Positions 1-8,319 of a stretch of DNA of 64,000 nucleotides are shown here, piece by piece (positions within the stretch are counted from its first letter, which is position 1; every line of letters starts with the position of its first letter). The notes beneath the pieces are model-generated. The model was not told where the DNA came from. It saw only the letters and a list, made by a program, of their open reading frames with translations, and searched no databases. This stretch comes from Pelagomonas calceolata (Eukaryota > Sar > Pelagophyceae > Pelagomonadales > Pelagomonadaceae), in contig CAKKNE010000004.1 of the NCBI GenBank assembly GCA_918797485.1, forward strand, positions 1,178,001 through 1,242,000, in the 5' to 3' direction. Position numbers and translations under genes: made by a program.

Positions 1-1
1 G

Positions 2-1213
2 GCTGCGCTCGCGGCAGCCCAACGCCAATGCGGCCCGCCACCCGACGGTAAAGGCACCGACGGAGAGGACCGGTGCGCCAACGCCGGCGCGGCGGCGGCG
101 ACGCAGCGCTTCAAGATTGATATAAACGTGGACGGCGAGCCGCGGCCGCTGGGTTTTTTGAGAGGCGACGATGTCAATGAAGTCGCGCGGCGCTGGGTCG
201 CGGCGCATTCCATCGTCGGAGAGGACGCCGTACGGACGTTGGTGAAGCGGATGCGTACAAAAGTGGAGGAGGCGCCCGCTTTAGATGGAGAGGCGCTGGG
301 CTGCCCGGCGCTCGCGTATGAGCACGAAATGGACACGCCAGCGTCGCTCGCCGCCTTCACGCGACGCGCTTCGAGCATAGCGGGCCCCGGCGGGCGCATC
401 GTCCTCACAATGGCGACGGGCGGCTACGCGGCCTTCGCGCGGTCCTGGGCGCGCGGCCTCGACGCCGTCAACGCGTCCCACTATTTGATCGCCGCGCTCG
501 ACGATGTTGCATTAACTGAACTGAAGCCGCTCGGCGGTCATGTAGTGCCGGTCTACGACGAGGCCATGGCTGACGACGCCCCGGGCCGCGACCGACCGGC
601 GGCCTACGGCTCGGGCGCGTTCCGAGCGCTGACCCAGATAAAACCGGCGCTCGTGCTCGCTTTGCTGGAGGCGGAGCTCGCGGTGCTCTACGCGGACGCC
701 GACGTCGCGTTTTTACAAGATCCCTGGCCCCACCTCACATCTTATGAGAACTGTGCCGTGGCGCTGCAGCCGAACCGTCACGACGAAGAGGACGTGCTGG
801 GGGCTATTGTAGAGCTCGACCGTCGGCCGGGCAACCCTAGGCCACGTCAGAGGTACTACGGCGACGTGGGCTGCTCCGGCCTGGCGTACTTCCCCTCTGG
901 TCGGGCCGCGCGGCGCCTCGCCGCGTTCTGGGCGGCGGCCGCTTCAGATGATTCGTGCGGCGGCGACCAGGCCGCGCTCGAAGCCGCCCTCGCTTTCCTA
1001 GCGTACGCGGCCGAGCACGTCGACGTCCGCGCGCTGCCGCTGGCGCTTTGGCCGAACGGCATGGCGCTGCGGACTTTGTATGATGCGCCGGCGCCGGAGG
1101 CCCTGATTTCATTCGAGGTCCCGCCGGGCGTCGTCGCCTTCCACGCGAATTATGTCGTCGGCGCTTCACAAAAACGCGCGTGGCTGGAGTCGCTGGGGCT
1201 GTGGTTTGACTAA
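2..1213 (+). CDS. Nucleotide-diphospho-sugar transferase-like protein (5' end outside window)
   Basis: The frame is open from base 2 to the stop at 1211-1213 (about 403 residues), so the gene starts left of the window; the GTG at 128 is not a convincing start. The C-terminal two thirds resemble the Nucleotid_trans (GT77-like) fold: a LTMATGGYAAFARSW strand-helix, the segment TQIKPALVLALLEAELAVLY, then the acidic YADADVAF metal/nucleotide-sugar motif followed by QDPWPHL, and later GDVGCSGLAYF and GGDQAALEAAL, as in this family. Such enzymes usually act in the Golgi on glycoproteins or cell-wall glycans; the acceptor cannot be told. It converges with the minus-strand SDR gene, whose stop is 18 bp away. 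The family call is fairly secure, the substrate unknown. Confidence 0.75.
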   Translation, partial: AALAAAQRQCGPPPDGKGTDGEDRCANAGAAAATQRFKIDINVDGEPRPLGFLRGDDVNEVARRWVAAHSIVGEDAVRTLVKRMRTKVEEAPALDGEALGCPALAYEHEMDTPASLAAFTRRASSIAGPGGRIVLTMATGGYAAFARSWARGLDAVNASHYLIAALDDVALTELKPLGGHVVPVYDEAMADDAPGRDRPAAYGSGAFRALTQIKPALVLALLEAELAVLYADADVAFLQDPWPHLTSYENCAVALQPNRHDEEDVLGAIVELDRRPGNPRPRQRYYGDVGCSGLAYFPSGRAARRLAAFWAAAASDDSCGGDQAALEAALAFLAYAAEHVDVRALPLALWPNGMALRTLYDAPAPEALISFEVPPGVVAFHANYVVGASQKRAWLESLGLWFD

Positions 1214-1231
1214 GTGTGTGTTCGGATACGA

Positions 1232-2523
1232 TTAAGAAGAACTAGGCCGCAGCGCGAGGTGGACCGTCTGACCGTCTGCCAGGCCGCTCGCCGCCAGGGA
1301 GCCGTCCTCCAGGGGCTTGCCCCCGAAGATGAGGCGCTGCCGCTCCGCGGGCGCGTCGGCCAGGGCTGTTGCGATGGCGGCCTTGAGGTCGGCGACCGTG
1401 GACCCGCGGGCCACAGGCACAAACAACGCGTCGCCGGTCGAGCGCAGGACCCGCACCGCGAGCGCGCCGTCCGTGCCGTCGTCGCGCCCGCCGTCGGCGG
1501 CCCGCGCCCGCGCGGCCCGCCGCGCCATGAGCGCGAAGAGCGCCGACGGCGAGAGCGTGCGCAGCAGCCGCGCGAGCGTCGCCGCGGCGCCGGGCGCGAC
1601 GAGGCGCTCCGGCTGCCGGCGGTCCGCGGCGTCGATGAGCGCGCGCGCGACGGCCGCCGGGTCCGCGCCCGATGCCGTCGCGGCGTCGTTTTTGTCGTAG
1701 GCGCGGCCGTCGCCCGTCAGCGCGTGCAGGCTGTGGCCGGTCCGGATGTAGCCCGGCGCCACGACCGTGACCTGTGTGGAAATCAAAACTTCACGGCTTC
1801 ATCGCCGAAGCACCCGACACACTGGTTGATTCCCGCACAGACGGTGACCGACACGCGGGCCGCGGACTCGGCCGCGAGCTCGGCCCGCAGGGCGTCGAAG
1901 TAGCCGTGGAGCGCGTGCTTCGACGCCGCGTAGGCGGCGCGCTGGGGTAAACCGAAGTAGCCCTGCACCGAACTCACCACGACCACCCGCCCATCCCTCC
2001 GCTTGTCGAGAAAGTGCCGCGCGCACCGCCGCCCCAGCTCAGCCGTCGACAGGAAGTTCGTCTCCATCAGCCGTCGCAGGGTAGCAGCGTCCGTGTCGAG
2101 CGCCGCCGCGCGGCTTCCGACCTGTGTGGAAATCAATCAGTGCGTCGGGTGCACGCAGGCGTCGCGGCGACGGCGTGGAGGTCGACGCGGCGATTCAGGA
2201 CGAACGCGCCGTAAATTTGATTTCCACACAGCTCCGACGCCGCCGCACAGCACGACGACGTCGAGCGGCGCCGCCAGCGCCCCCCGCAGCGCCCGCTCGA
2301 CGCTTTGCCCGTCGCCCTGGTCGAGCGGCACGACCTCGGCCGTGGGCGCCCCCGCCTCCCGGCAGCGCGCCGCGACGCGGTCGAGCTCGCGCCGCCGCCG
2401 CGCCGAAAGGACCAAGGCGCACCCGCGCGCCGCGTAGGCCGCTGCGACCTCCTCCCCGAGGCCGCCCGATGCGCCGGTCACCCAGACGCGCTCCCTTGAT
2501 GGCTTCGCGGGCGCCGCGCCCAT
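1232..2523 (-). CDS. Short-chain dehydrogenase/reductase with C-terminal ubiquitin-like domain; two introner introns
   Basis: Three exons, 2239..2523, 1849..2121 and 1232..1771, join in frame to 365 residues. Exon 1 carries the Rossmann motif TGASGGLG (residues 16-23). Exon 2 has SSVQGYFGLPQ and the catalytic YAASK (Tyr159, Lys163). Exon 3 has VVAPGYIRTG, the usual SDR segment after the active site. About residues 288-365 form a ubiquitin-like fold (VRVLRSTGDALFVPV, then RQRLIFGGKPLEDGS and VHLALRP), an unusual partner for an SDR. Both introns are introners whose 3' splice site is the element's own CACACAG and whose donor GT is the first two bases of the target duplication, so splicing restores the pre-insertion codons. 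The ATG at 2523 is the first in frame after an upstream stop. Substrate is unknown; the closest feel is a DHRS7-like membrane SDR. Confidence 0.85.
1772..1840. mobile_element. Introner element 1 (69 bp), intron 2 of the SDR gene
   Basis: The element starts CTGTGTGGAAATC and ends TTGATTCCCGCACAG, an imperfect terminal inverted repeat. It is flanked by an 8-bp duplication, ACCGTGAC at 1764-1771 and ACGGTGAC at 1841-1848 (7 of 8 match). On the coding strand the predicted intron is 1772..1848: donor GT from the duplication, acceptor CACACAG from the element. It is the shortest of the four copies and looks like an internally deleted relative of the 180-bp copy. Confidence 0.9.
2122..2231. mobile_element. 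Introner element 2 (110 bp), intron 1 of the SDR gene
   Basis: Ends are CTGTGTGGAAATCAA and TTGATTTCCACACAG, a perfect 15-bp inverted repeat. Flanks are TTCCGAC (2115-2121) and CTCCGAC (2232-2238), an imperfect 7-bp duplication. The predicted coding-strand intron is 2122..2238, beginning GTCGGAG and ending CACACAG; removing it fuses CGG to VGSRAAA in frame. It is inserted in the opposite orientation to element 1. Confidence 0.9.
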
Positions 2524-2794
2524 GCCGAGGGCCGCGGCCGCCAGCAGCAGGCGGGTGACTGCTCGGAAGGCAGCCGTGCTGCTTGCTGCAGTGGTAGAGC
2601 TGAGGCCTCCTCAGTGGACAGCAGTAGCACAATTCGTGCGCTGCTTTTGACTCGAGCGTGCTGCGAGTGCTGAAGTCAAGAAGCAGCGTGCGAGTTGCAA
2701 TCGATGCGTTACACCTGGCCAACTTTGTGCAATGCAATGCAAAAGTCTTTGATGGCAAGACTGCAAAGCAGACCCGCACGACGAGGGTTCCTAT

Positions 2795-2816
2795 CTAGTA
2801 TCTACAGGACGGTTAG
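2795..2816 (+). repeat. GCTAG palindromic intergenic motif, decayed copy
   Basis: The sequence CTAGTATCTACAGGACGGTTAG differs from the motif consensus by a few changes and one missing T. It overlaps the stop codon of the EMC8/9 gene and lies about 270 bp upstream of the SDR start codon at 2523. Confidence 0.5.
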
Positions 2817-3364
2817 GCAGCGAGGAACTCGGCGACCGCCGGGTTCCGCCAGTCCCTAGCTGCATCATCAAAGTGGACGTCGAAATCAACCACCGACACG
2901 CCCGCGTCGGCCGCCTCGACAAACGCCGACGACGGCGCGCAGGCCACGGCTCGCGGTTGGTCGCAATTCGATCCGCCGTAGCACGTCAGCGCGTGGTCCG
3001 ACGGGTCCGCGAGGCGCCTATTGCTGATCTGGAGCACAACGACGGGCGCGCCGCCGGATTGGGCCGCGAGCGCCGCCGCGACCGAGGGCGCGTGCTTCGG
3101 CGGCGCCTCGTCCCGCAGATGGGCGGCCGCGCAGTAGTAGCCGCAGACGTAGAGATTCTGTGCCGCGGCGTGCGCCGCCGCGTGCGCGCTTGCCGTTTCG
3201 AGCGCGCCGCCCAAGGACCCGTTGTGGAACCCCGGCACGACATCTGTAATCTCGACGCCGTCGCCCCGCCGCGCACCAAGACAAAAACCGTCGACCGCGC
3301 AGTGCGGGTACTGCTGCGCGTGGAGCAGCATCTTCGTGTACGCCAATTCATTGACCGAGGCCAT
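2813..3364 (-). CDS. EMC8: ER membrane protein complex subunit 8/9
   Basis: The product of 183 residues belongs to the EMC8/EMC9 (UPF0172, MPN-like) family, a cytosolic subunit of the ER membrane complex that inserts tail-anchored and multipass proteins. The N-terminus MASVNELAYTKMLLHAQQYP followed by HCAVDGFCLG matches the family's opening, which is why the ATG at 3364 is preferred over an in-frame upstream codon at 3466 that would add 34 Arg-rich residues. Later conserved pieces are VVPGFHN, the QNLYVCGYYCA strand and a C-terminal FDVHFDDAARDWRNP helix. As expected for EMC8/9, no JAMM zinc ligands are evident. It is divergent from the mitochondrial-type gene at 3642 with a palindromic motif between them. 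Confidence 0.85.
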   Translation of the reverse strand: MASVNELAYTKMLLHAQQYPHCAVDGFCLGARRGDGVEITDVVPGFHNGSLGGALETASAHAAAHAAAQNLYVCGYYCAAAHLRDEAPPKHAPSVAAALAAQSGGAPVVVLQISNRRLADPSDHALTCYGGSNCDQPRAVACAPSSAFVEAADAGVSVVDFDVHFDDAARDWRNPAVAEFLAA

Positions 3365-3545
3365 GGTCCGCTGTCGCGCGCGTCTGCTGCTGTCGAGCCG
3401 AGCCGGCGGCAAGCTATGCCGCCGCAAAAATTGATCGAGCCGGCGGTGAAGCTGCCGCCGCAGCAAAAATTGATCGAATGGCGCTATCGGTCTCTCGACT
3501 ACAAGCGCGGGCCGCCGTAAGCCACAAAGTGTCGACCGCGAGCGG

Positions 3546-3570
3546 GCTAGTGCCTTTACAGGCCGCTAGC
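3546..3570 (+). repeat. GCTAG palindromic intergenic motif
   Basis: Left arm GCTAGTGCCTTTAC, right arm GGCCGCTAGC. The copy sits between divergent genes, 72 bp upstream of the ATG at 3642 and about 180 bp upstream of the EMC8/9 ATG. Confidence 0.8.
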
Positions 3571-3641
3571 TCGCAGACTTGTACAATTGTCCATCATTGA
3601 GCAGTGCGCAGCGCATCACCGACTGCGCCGACAGGCGTAAC

Positions 3642-4517
3642 ATGGCTGCCGTATCCGCAAGAGGAGCGCTACGCGGTCTTGCAGCCGCGCCGCGCGGCCT
3701 GGCCCCACGGCCTCGGGGTGCAGCAGCCGCATTCATCGTGCGCCGCGGCGCATCGATGGGATTGGCCGCCGCGCGGCCGCCTCCGGCGTCGCAGCGGTGC
3801 GCCCGCTCCCTGTCGACCGCCGCGCCCGAGGCAGCCAAGGAGGACGATGGCTACGCCTGGGTGCCGTACGCCGTTTTGGCGGCCATCGGCGGCCTCGGCT
3901 TCTGGTTCTGGCGCGCGTCGACGGCCCACGGCAACCGCAGCGCCTTGATTGACCTCATTGAGGACGAGCAGCCTTTATCTGGAGACGAGCGCGATTTACT
4001 AAGAGACGCGAACGCCACGTTCCTGCAGCCCGAGCGCCTCGAGAACGTAGCAAGGAGTACGTTATCAAGTCTGCGGGCGGACGCTCGCACGGAAGTGGAC
4101 TACGTTGATTTTTGTCGTGTTTGTGACCGGTACCTGGACCGACAGCTCGAGCACGGCCACCTGGTGGATCGGTGCGCGCTGCAGGTGAAGCCTCATGAGG
4201 CGGGGCTGCTCGTCGTCGTCTTGTCGCTTTGTGCGGGTGGTGATGCTGTGGAGCGGGCCGCGGCGCTGGGGAGGATCCTAGAATGCGAGGACCGCGACCG
4301 GCTCGACGCGCTGGTCGGATGGCTGGTGGCCACGGGTCAAATAAGGCCATCAAAACAGGTCGCTGAAGGTTCAAGTAGTTTCCCGGCGCAGACGTATGAG
4401 CGGCGCGACGCCCACGGCCTCGTGGAAGAGGCGCTCGCCGAGACGGGTGTAGTGGGACCATTCGCTGCCGCCGACGTCGCCGCGGTGCTCACGGCGAAGG
4501 CCATAGACTATCACTAA
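3642..4517 (+). CDS. Predicted mitochondrial single-pass membrane protein, unknown function
   Basis: The product has 291 residues from the ATG at 3642. Residues 1 to about 65 are rich in Ala, Arg and Ser with no acidic residues (MAAVSARGALRGLAAAPRG and on to RSLSTAA), a typical mitochondrial presequence. One transmembrane helix follows (VPYAVLAAIGGLGFWFW, about residues 73-90). The rest is a soluble, mainly helical domain (LIDLIEDEQPLSGDERDLLR; VDYVDFCRVCDRYLDRQLE) which could be degenerate EF-hand-like, but no canonical calcium loop is seen. I do not recognise the family. The start is chosen because the in-frame codons further upstream would spoil the presequence. Inner mitochondrial membrane is an inference. 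Confidence 0.7.
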   Translation: MAAVSARGALRGLAAAPRGLAPRPRGAAAAFIVRRGASMGLAAARPPPASQRCARSLSTAAPEAAKEDDGYAWVPYAVLAAIGGLGFWFWRASTAHGNRSALIDLIEDEQPLSGDERDLLRDANATFLQPERLENVARSTLSSLRADARTEVDYVDFCRVCDRYLDRQLEHGHLVDRCALQVKPHEAGLLVVVLSLCAGGDAVERAAALGRILECEDRDRLDALVGWLVATGQIRPSKQVAEGSSSFPAQTYERRDAHGLVEEALAETGVVGPFAAADVAAVLTAKAIDYH

Positions 4518-4554
4518 CGACTCAAAGGGAATTTACGCGTCCTCCTAGTACAAT

Positions 4555-5814
4555 CTACTTCTCGAAGGGGAACGGCGTGAACCTCTCCTGTTGTTCCGGG
4601 GATAGTTTGGAAGCCCGCAGCTCGACCATGTGCTTTTGTAACGCAGGAGGCACCCAGAACCCGCCCTGTTTTGTACGATCTAAGAATGCATCATGTTCCG
4701 GCTCGCCGGCCGTCCAGATTTTACCAGGGCCGTTGGGGTCCTTCGTCGACGCCCGCAACCCCCTTAGTAATTCGCCGGCGTTGGCCTTGAACTTGTCCAA
4801 GCCTATGAGAGGCTCGACGTCGATGGCCATAAACACATGACCCAAAGGCATGGGCTTCTTCGCGCCCGTCGCCCGATCCACCCCGCAGATCTCCTCGCCC
4901 CACGGGCCGCTCTGGAACGCCGTGCACAGTAATTCCACGGCCGTGGCCCAGCCGTAGCCCTTGTAGCCGCCCAGGTCTTCGCCCGCGCCCCCCAAAGGAC
5001 ACAGCGCCGCCTTGCCGAGGACCATGTCCTCCAGGATACCTTGGGTATCGGTCCGCTCCTTGCCCTCGATGTCCACGACGCACCCTCTCGGTGTAGCTTT
5101 GCCCTCGCGTCCATATCTCTCGATCTTGCCCCGCTGATTTACTGAGGTAGCACAGTCAATAACAAAGGGAAAGGCCTCGTCTGTCGGAATGCCAAAACAT
5201 AAAGGGTTCGTTCCCAGCATGCCCTCCACCCCAAAGGTCGGCGCGATGGATGGTCTCGCGTTTGTGGTGGAGAAACCCACACAACCCTTTTGTGTTGCCA
5301 TGGTGGCGTAGTATCCGGCGATGCCGTAATGGGTGGACCTCTGGGCAATAACAACTCCTACTCCACATTCTTTGGCTTTTTTGATCGCCAAATCCATGCA
5401 GTAGGGGCCCACGTACAACCCCAATCCCAGATTGCCATCTACTAGTGCGGAAGCTTGCGTTTCTTGCACGATCGTAATGGGCGCAATGGGTTTGAGGATG
5501 CCCTGGTCGACGCGGTCGCAGTAGATCGGCTTCAATCTTCCAATACCGTGGCTGTCGATGCCGCGCTTGTCCGCCTCGATGAGCACGTCGGCGCAAATCT
5601 TCGCTTCCTTTGCTGGTACTCCTAAACCCTCGAAGACCGCCAACATAAAAGCCTCCATGTACTCAAAAGGTAAAATGCAGGACCCCTCGACAGGTGGATT
5701 TTTGCCGGGGTACCAGTCGCCCCCGCCCCGATGCTTGAGCTTGCGCCGCCGCGTGAGCGCGGCGGCGCCGGCGGCGCCGATGAGGATGCCGAGGAGGACG
5801 TCGCGCATCTTCAT
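4555..5814 (-). CDS. Malate/L-lactate dehydrogenase family (LDH2/MDH2) oxidoreductase with N-terminal anchor
   Basis: This 419-residue protein belongs to the LDH2/MDH2 family of NAD(P)-dependent 2-hydroxyacid (malate, lactate, ureidoglycolate, sulfolactate) dehydrogenases. Diagnostic segments are DKRGIDSHGIGRL, containing the catalytic-His region, then RSTHYGIAGYYATMA, FSTTNARPSIAP and LGTNPLCFGIP. Residues 1-30 (MRDVLLGILIGAAGAAALTR then RRKLKH) form a hydrophobic signal-anchor followed by basic residues, absent from bacterial members, so the enzyme is probably membrane-tethered or imported. The substrate cannot be fixed from sequence. The coding strand is intronless. It converges with the gene ending at 4517, 37 bp away. 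Confidence 0.85.
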   Translation of the reverse strand: MKMRDVLLGILIGAAGAAALTRRRKLKHRGGGDWYPGKNPPVEGSCILPFEYMEAFMLAVFEGLGVPAKEAKICADVLIEADKRGIDSHGIGRLKPIYCDRVDQGILKPIAPITIVQETQASALVDGNLGLGLYVGPYCMDLAIKKAKECGVGVVIAQRSTHYGIAGYYATMATQKGCVGFSTTNARPSIAPTFGVEGMLGTNPLCFGIPTDEAFPFVIDCATSVNQRGKIERYGREGKATPRGCVVDIEGKERTDTQGILEDMVLGKAALCPLGGAGEDLGGYKGYGWATAVELLCTAFQSGPWGEEICGVDRATGAKKPMPLGHVFMAIDVEPLIGLDKFKANAGELLRGLRASTKDPNGPGKIWTAGEPEHDAFLDRTKQGGFWVPPALQKHMVELRASKLSPEQQERFTPFPFEK

Positions 5815-6322
5815 CCGCCGTGCTGCGTCCGCACTGTTGCCACACGACAGGAGCGGTCTGGTTCGCGATCGGGATCAGCGAGCTGCGTCCGCCACGACCA
5901 GAGCAGGCCTCAGAGCGAGCGGCACCGGTATGGTACCTTATACCTTACCTTACCGCTATAGGATATTGACAATTTTATAGACAGTCGTCGCCTAGGGATC
6001 AATATAGGATATTGATCGATAGACCGGAGGAGTCGGGGTAGCACCGGCCACTAGGTCTTCTCGTAAGAAGCGGCACGCGCCCGCCGCCGATGAATCGACA
6101 ACACGTGGTCTCTTCCCCCCAGGGGCTCCGCCCACTAGTCCTAGCACCGTAACATCATCGAGCAGGTAATGAGCCCGGGACGCGTCGGGCGTCGCCGCGG
6201 GTCGCGGGCTCGTTCGGACCGGGGAGAGCGGTCTGCGCCTCGCGAGTCGCCGACGCATTCTTGCCAGTGGCACCGGGGGAAAGACGCCCGCGGCATACGG
6301 GATAAACTTTCAACCCAAGTTA
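5815..6322. other. Intergenic spacer between two minus-strand genes
   Basis: No gene is seen. The segment holds the LDH2-family promoter side and the kinase 3' side. It contains CTATAGGATATTGA at about 5956 echoed as ATATAGGATATTGA at about 6002. The stretch at about 6070-6096 resembles, inverted, one at 33679-33704 (about 26 bp, three mismatches). A fragment near 5950 vaguely recalls the GCTAG motif but is too degenerate to call. Confidence 0.5.
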
Positions 6323-7741
6323 CTACGCTTGGTCTACGAAGCGCGCGTGCTGGCGCCACCAGGGGTGCGCCTTGAGCTCGGGGATCGTGAGGCGCCGCCG
6401 CGGGTCCGCCGTCAGCAGCCGTTGCAACACGTCCGGCGCGTGCTCCGACAACGTGATGTTCCACGTGTTCAGTAAATCGCGGAGCCGCCCGTCCCGGACA
6501 TACACGAAGCGCAGATCCGTCGCGACGGGCCCCGTCGCCGCGTCCCAGGGCGGCATGCCCGTGAGCAATAGGAACAGAATGATGCCCAGGGCCCAGACGT
6601 CCGCCGCGAAGACGTCAAACGACGCCCGGCAGTCGAACAGCTCGGGCGCCATGTACAACAACTTGCCGCAGCGCCCGGGCCAGCCCCGCCTCGGGGCCAA
6701 AGGCACGGCCCTATAACTTCTCCCAGCACTCAGTCGGTCGTGGCCACCACCCCAAAAGTCCGTGAAGGTGGGAGCCGCCTTGACGGCCATCCCAAAGTCG
6801 ATGATGATCGCTCGCTTCGCATCGTCGACCATGAGGTTCTCCAACGACATGTCATGATGAGCTAAACCCATGTCGTGCAAGTGCTCCAATCCTTTGACGA
6901 TCTGGCCCATGTATGTGGCAGCCTTAGCTTCCTGCAAACCACCATCCCTCTCAACAACCCCAAACAGGTCGCCGTGGGGACAGAAAGGTAAAATAACGTA
7001 CACCGTCTGCTCGTCGACGTACGTCGCCAATAAAGGTAACACGTACGGCGCGCCGCCCTTTCCAGCAATATACTCCATGACGGCCACTTCCTTGATCGGG
7101 TCCTCGTTCAATTGGCCCCGGTGCCGCGCGACGTGCTGCTCGTATTTGGATCTCTCAATACACTTGACGGCGACCTGGCGCTCCGTCGCGCGCCACTGGA
7201 CCGGCTGTTGTCCGCCGAGCGTCCGCTGGATGCCGCCGAAGAGCCCTCCTGATTGTTCCTCTGGTGCTATCCTCTCAAGCTCGACGCCGTGCCTTACCCG
7301 CCCATAAATGCAGGTCTGCAGGTTCTTGATGAGGCCGTAGCCCCTTCCGTCACTCGTCGCGAGGACGTGTTCCAAGGTCACCTCCGCGCCCGTCGTCCGC
7401 ACGCGCTGGCGCGCCTGGAGCCGGCAGCCTCTTACTGAAGGGACGGCGAAGGGCATGGGGTTCGCTCCTGCGCCTATTCTTGTTAATTCCTGCAGCAGGC
7501 CCGGCGCGGGGCCGCGCGGGAACGAGCCCGTCCTGGAGTCGTAGCCGTGGGCCTCGAGCGGCTCGCGCAGGTGCTGGTGCCACGGCATTTGGAGTAAACG
7601 CGTCGCCACGGCACCCAAGCGCCCCACGTCGGACCCCCTCAACGCCAACAGCTCCCAGAGCTCGAGGACCAAAGCTTCGCCGTCCGGGCCGCCTTCATTT
7701 GATGCCGCCTGGGCGATGTGCGCGCCGTACCAGGTCGCCAT
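6323..7741 (-). CDS. Serine/threonine protein kinase (CAMK/SNF1-like)
   Basis: A 472-residue protein with a novel N-terminal 200 residues and a C-terminal kinase domain. The invariant Lys lies in QVAVKCIERSK, the hinge in VYVILPFCPHGDLF, the catalytic loop is HHDMSLENLM (HRD replaced by HHD, Asp and Asn kept), then IIDFGMAV (DFG) and LLYMAPELFD (APE), with DVWALGIILFLLLTGMPPW and a C-lobe ending LKAHPWW. No canonical glycine loop is obvious; the stretch LFGGIQRTLGGQQ is in its place. About 25 unconserved residues between DFG and APE (6680-6770) could be an in-frame retained intron. HHD instead of HRD may lower activation-loop dependence (inference). Confidence 0.85.
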   Translation of the reverse strand: MATWYGAHIAQAASNEGGPDGEALVLELWELLALRGSDVGRLGAVATRLLQMPWHQHLREPLEAHGYDSRTGSFPRGPAPGLLQELTRIGAGANPMPFAVPSVRGCRLQARQRVRTTGAEVTLEHVLATSDGRGYGLIKNLQTCIYGRVRHGVELERIAPEEQSGGLFGGIQRTLGGQQPVQWRATERQVAVKCIERSKYEQHVARHRGQLNEDPIKEVAVMEYIAGKGGAPYVLPLLATYVDEQTVYVILPFCPHGDLFGVVERDGGLQEAKAATYMGQIVKGLEHLHDMGLAHHDMSLENLMVDDAKRAIIIDFGMAVKAAPTFTDFWGGGHDRLSAGRSYRAVPLAPRRGWPGRCGKLLYMAPELFDCRASFDVFAADVWALGIILFLLLTGMPPWDAATGPVATDLRFVYVRDGRLRDLLNTWNITLSEHAPDVLQRLLTADPRRRLTIPELKAHPWWRQHARFVDQA

Positions 7742-8319
7742 CTTTTTTGGCCGGTCCCGCGGTTGCTGAGCGGCCGCGTTGGCCGCTCCGCTGTTTCTGA
7801 GCCGCCGCGTTGGCAGCCGCGCGCGGTCGGCGCCGCCCGCGTCCGCTTGTCACGTGGCTCGGCTCGCCGCGGGCGTTTCACCACCGCTGGCTGGCTCTGA
7901 GAGGAGTTCGGCTGTCTCTCTTCGACGCGCTCTGCTCAAAGACGATCCGCTGTGCCAAAGGAGGCAAAAGTCGGCCGATTTGCAAGCTGCGAAACCCGAA
8001 GCAAAAAATGCTCGCTAGTGTCTTACAACCGCTAGCAACTTTGCTCCGGAATTTGCGCAGCCTGGCGCAGCCTGGCGCAAGAGCAACCCATCCGGCGCTC
8101 GATCGCTGTAATATCATCCCTATTTTTAGTGCCGTGCCAGCGATTCGACAGGTTGGGCACCGCTCCAGGCACAGTGCCTCTCCCTATGCACTCTCACTAC
8201 TAAAAGAGTGCTTCTCATCCGTTGCATTGGCAGCTTACCGGCAGCCGCCGACGCAGAACTCAGCCGCTGCATGACGTCGTAGACCAGTCTTGGCTGCCAC
8301 ACTGTATACCCACAAAACC
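7742..8319. other. Divergent promoter region between kinase and GDPD genes
   Basis: No coding potential is convincing. The region contains a GCTAG motif copy (8014..8036), a repeated GCCGCGTTGGC block (about 7770 and 7805) and a tandem GCGCAGCCTG pair near 8056. It presumably holds both promoters. Confidence 0.5.
8014..8036 (+). repeat. GCTAG palindromic intergenic motif
   Basis: Arms GCTAGTGTCTTAC and CCGCTAGC. It lies between divergent genes, 283 bp upstream of the GDPD ATG and 272 bp upstream of the kinase ATG. Confidence 0.8.

Noticed and set aside
6071-6096. Similarity to 33679-33704 as a dispersed repeat
   Set aside because: Only about 26 bp with three mismatches and a simple GGCGGCGG core; too weak to call.
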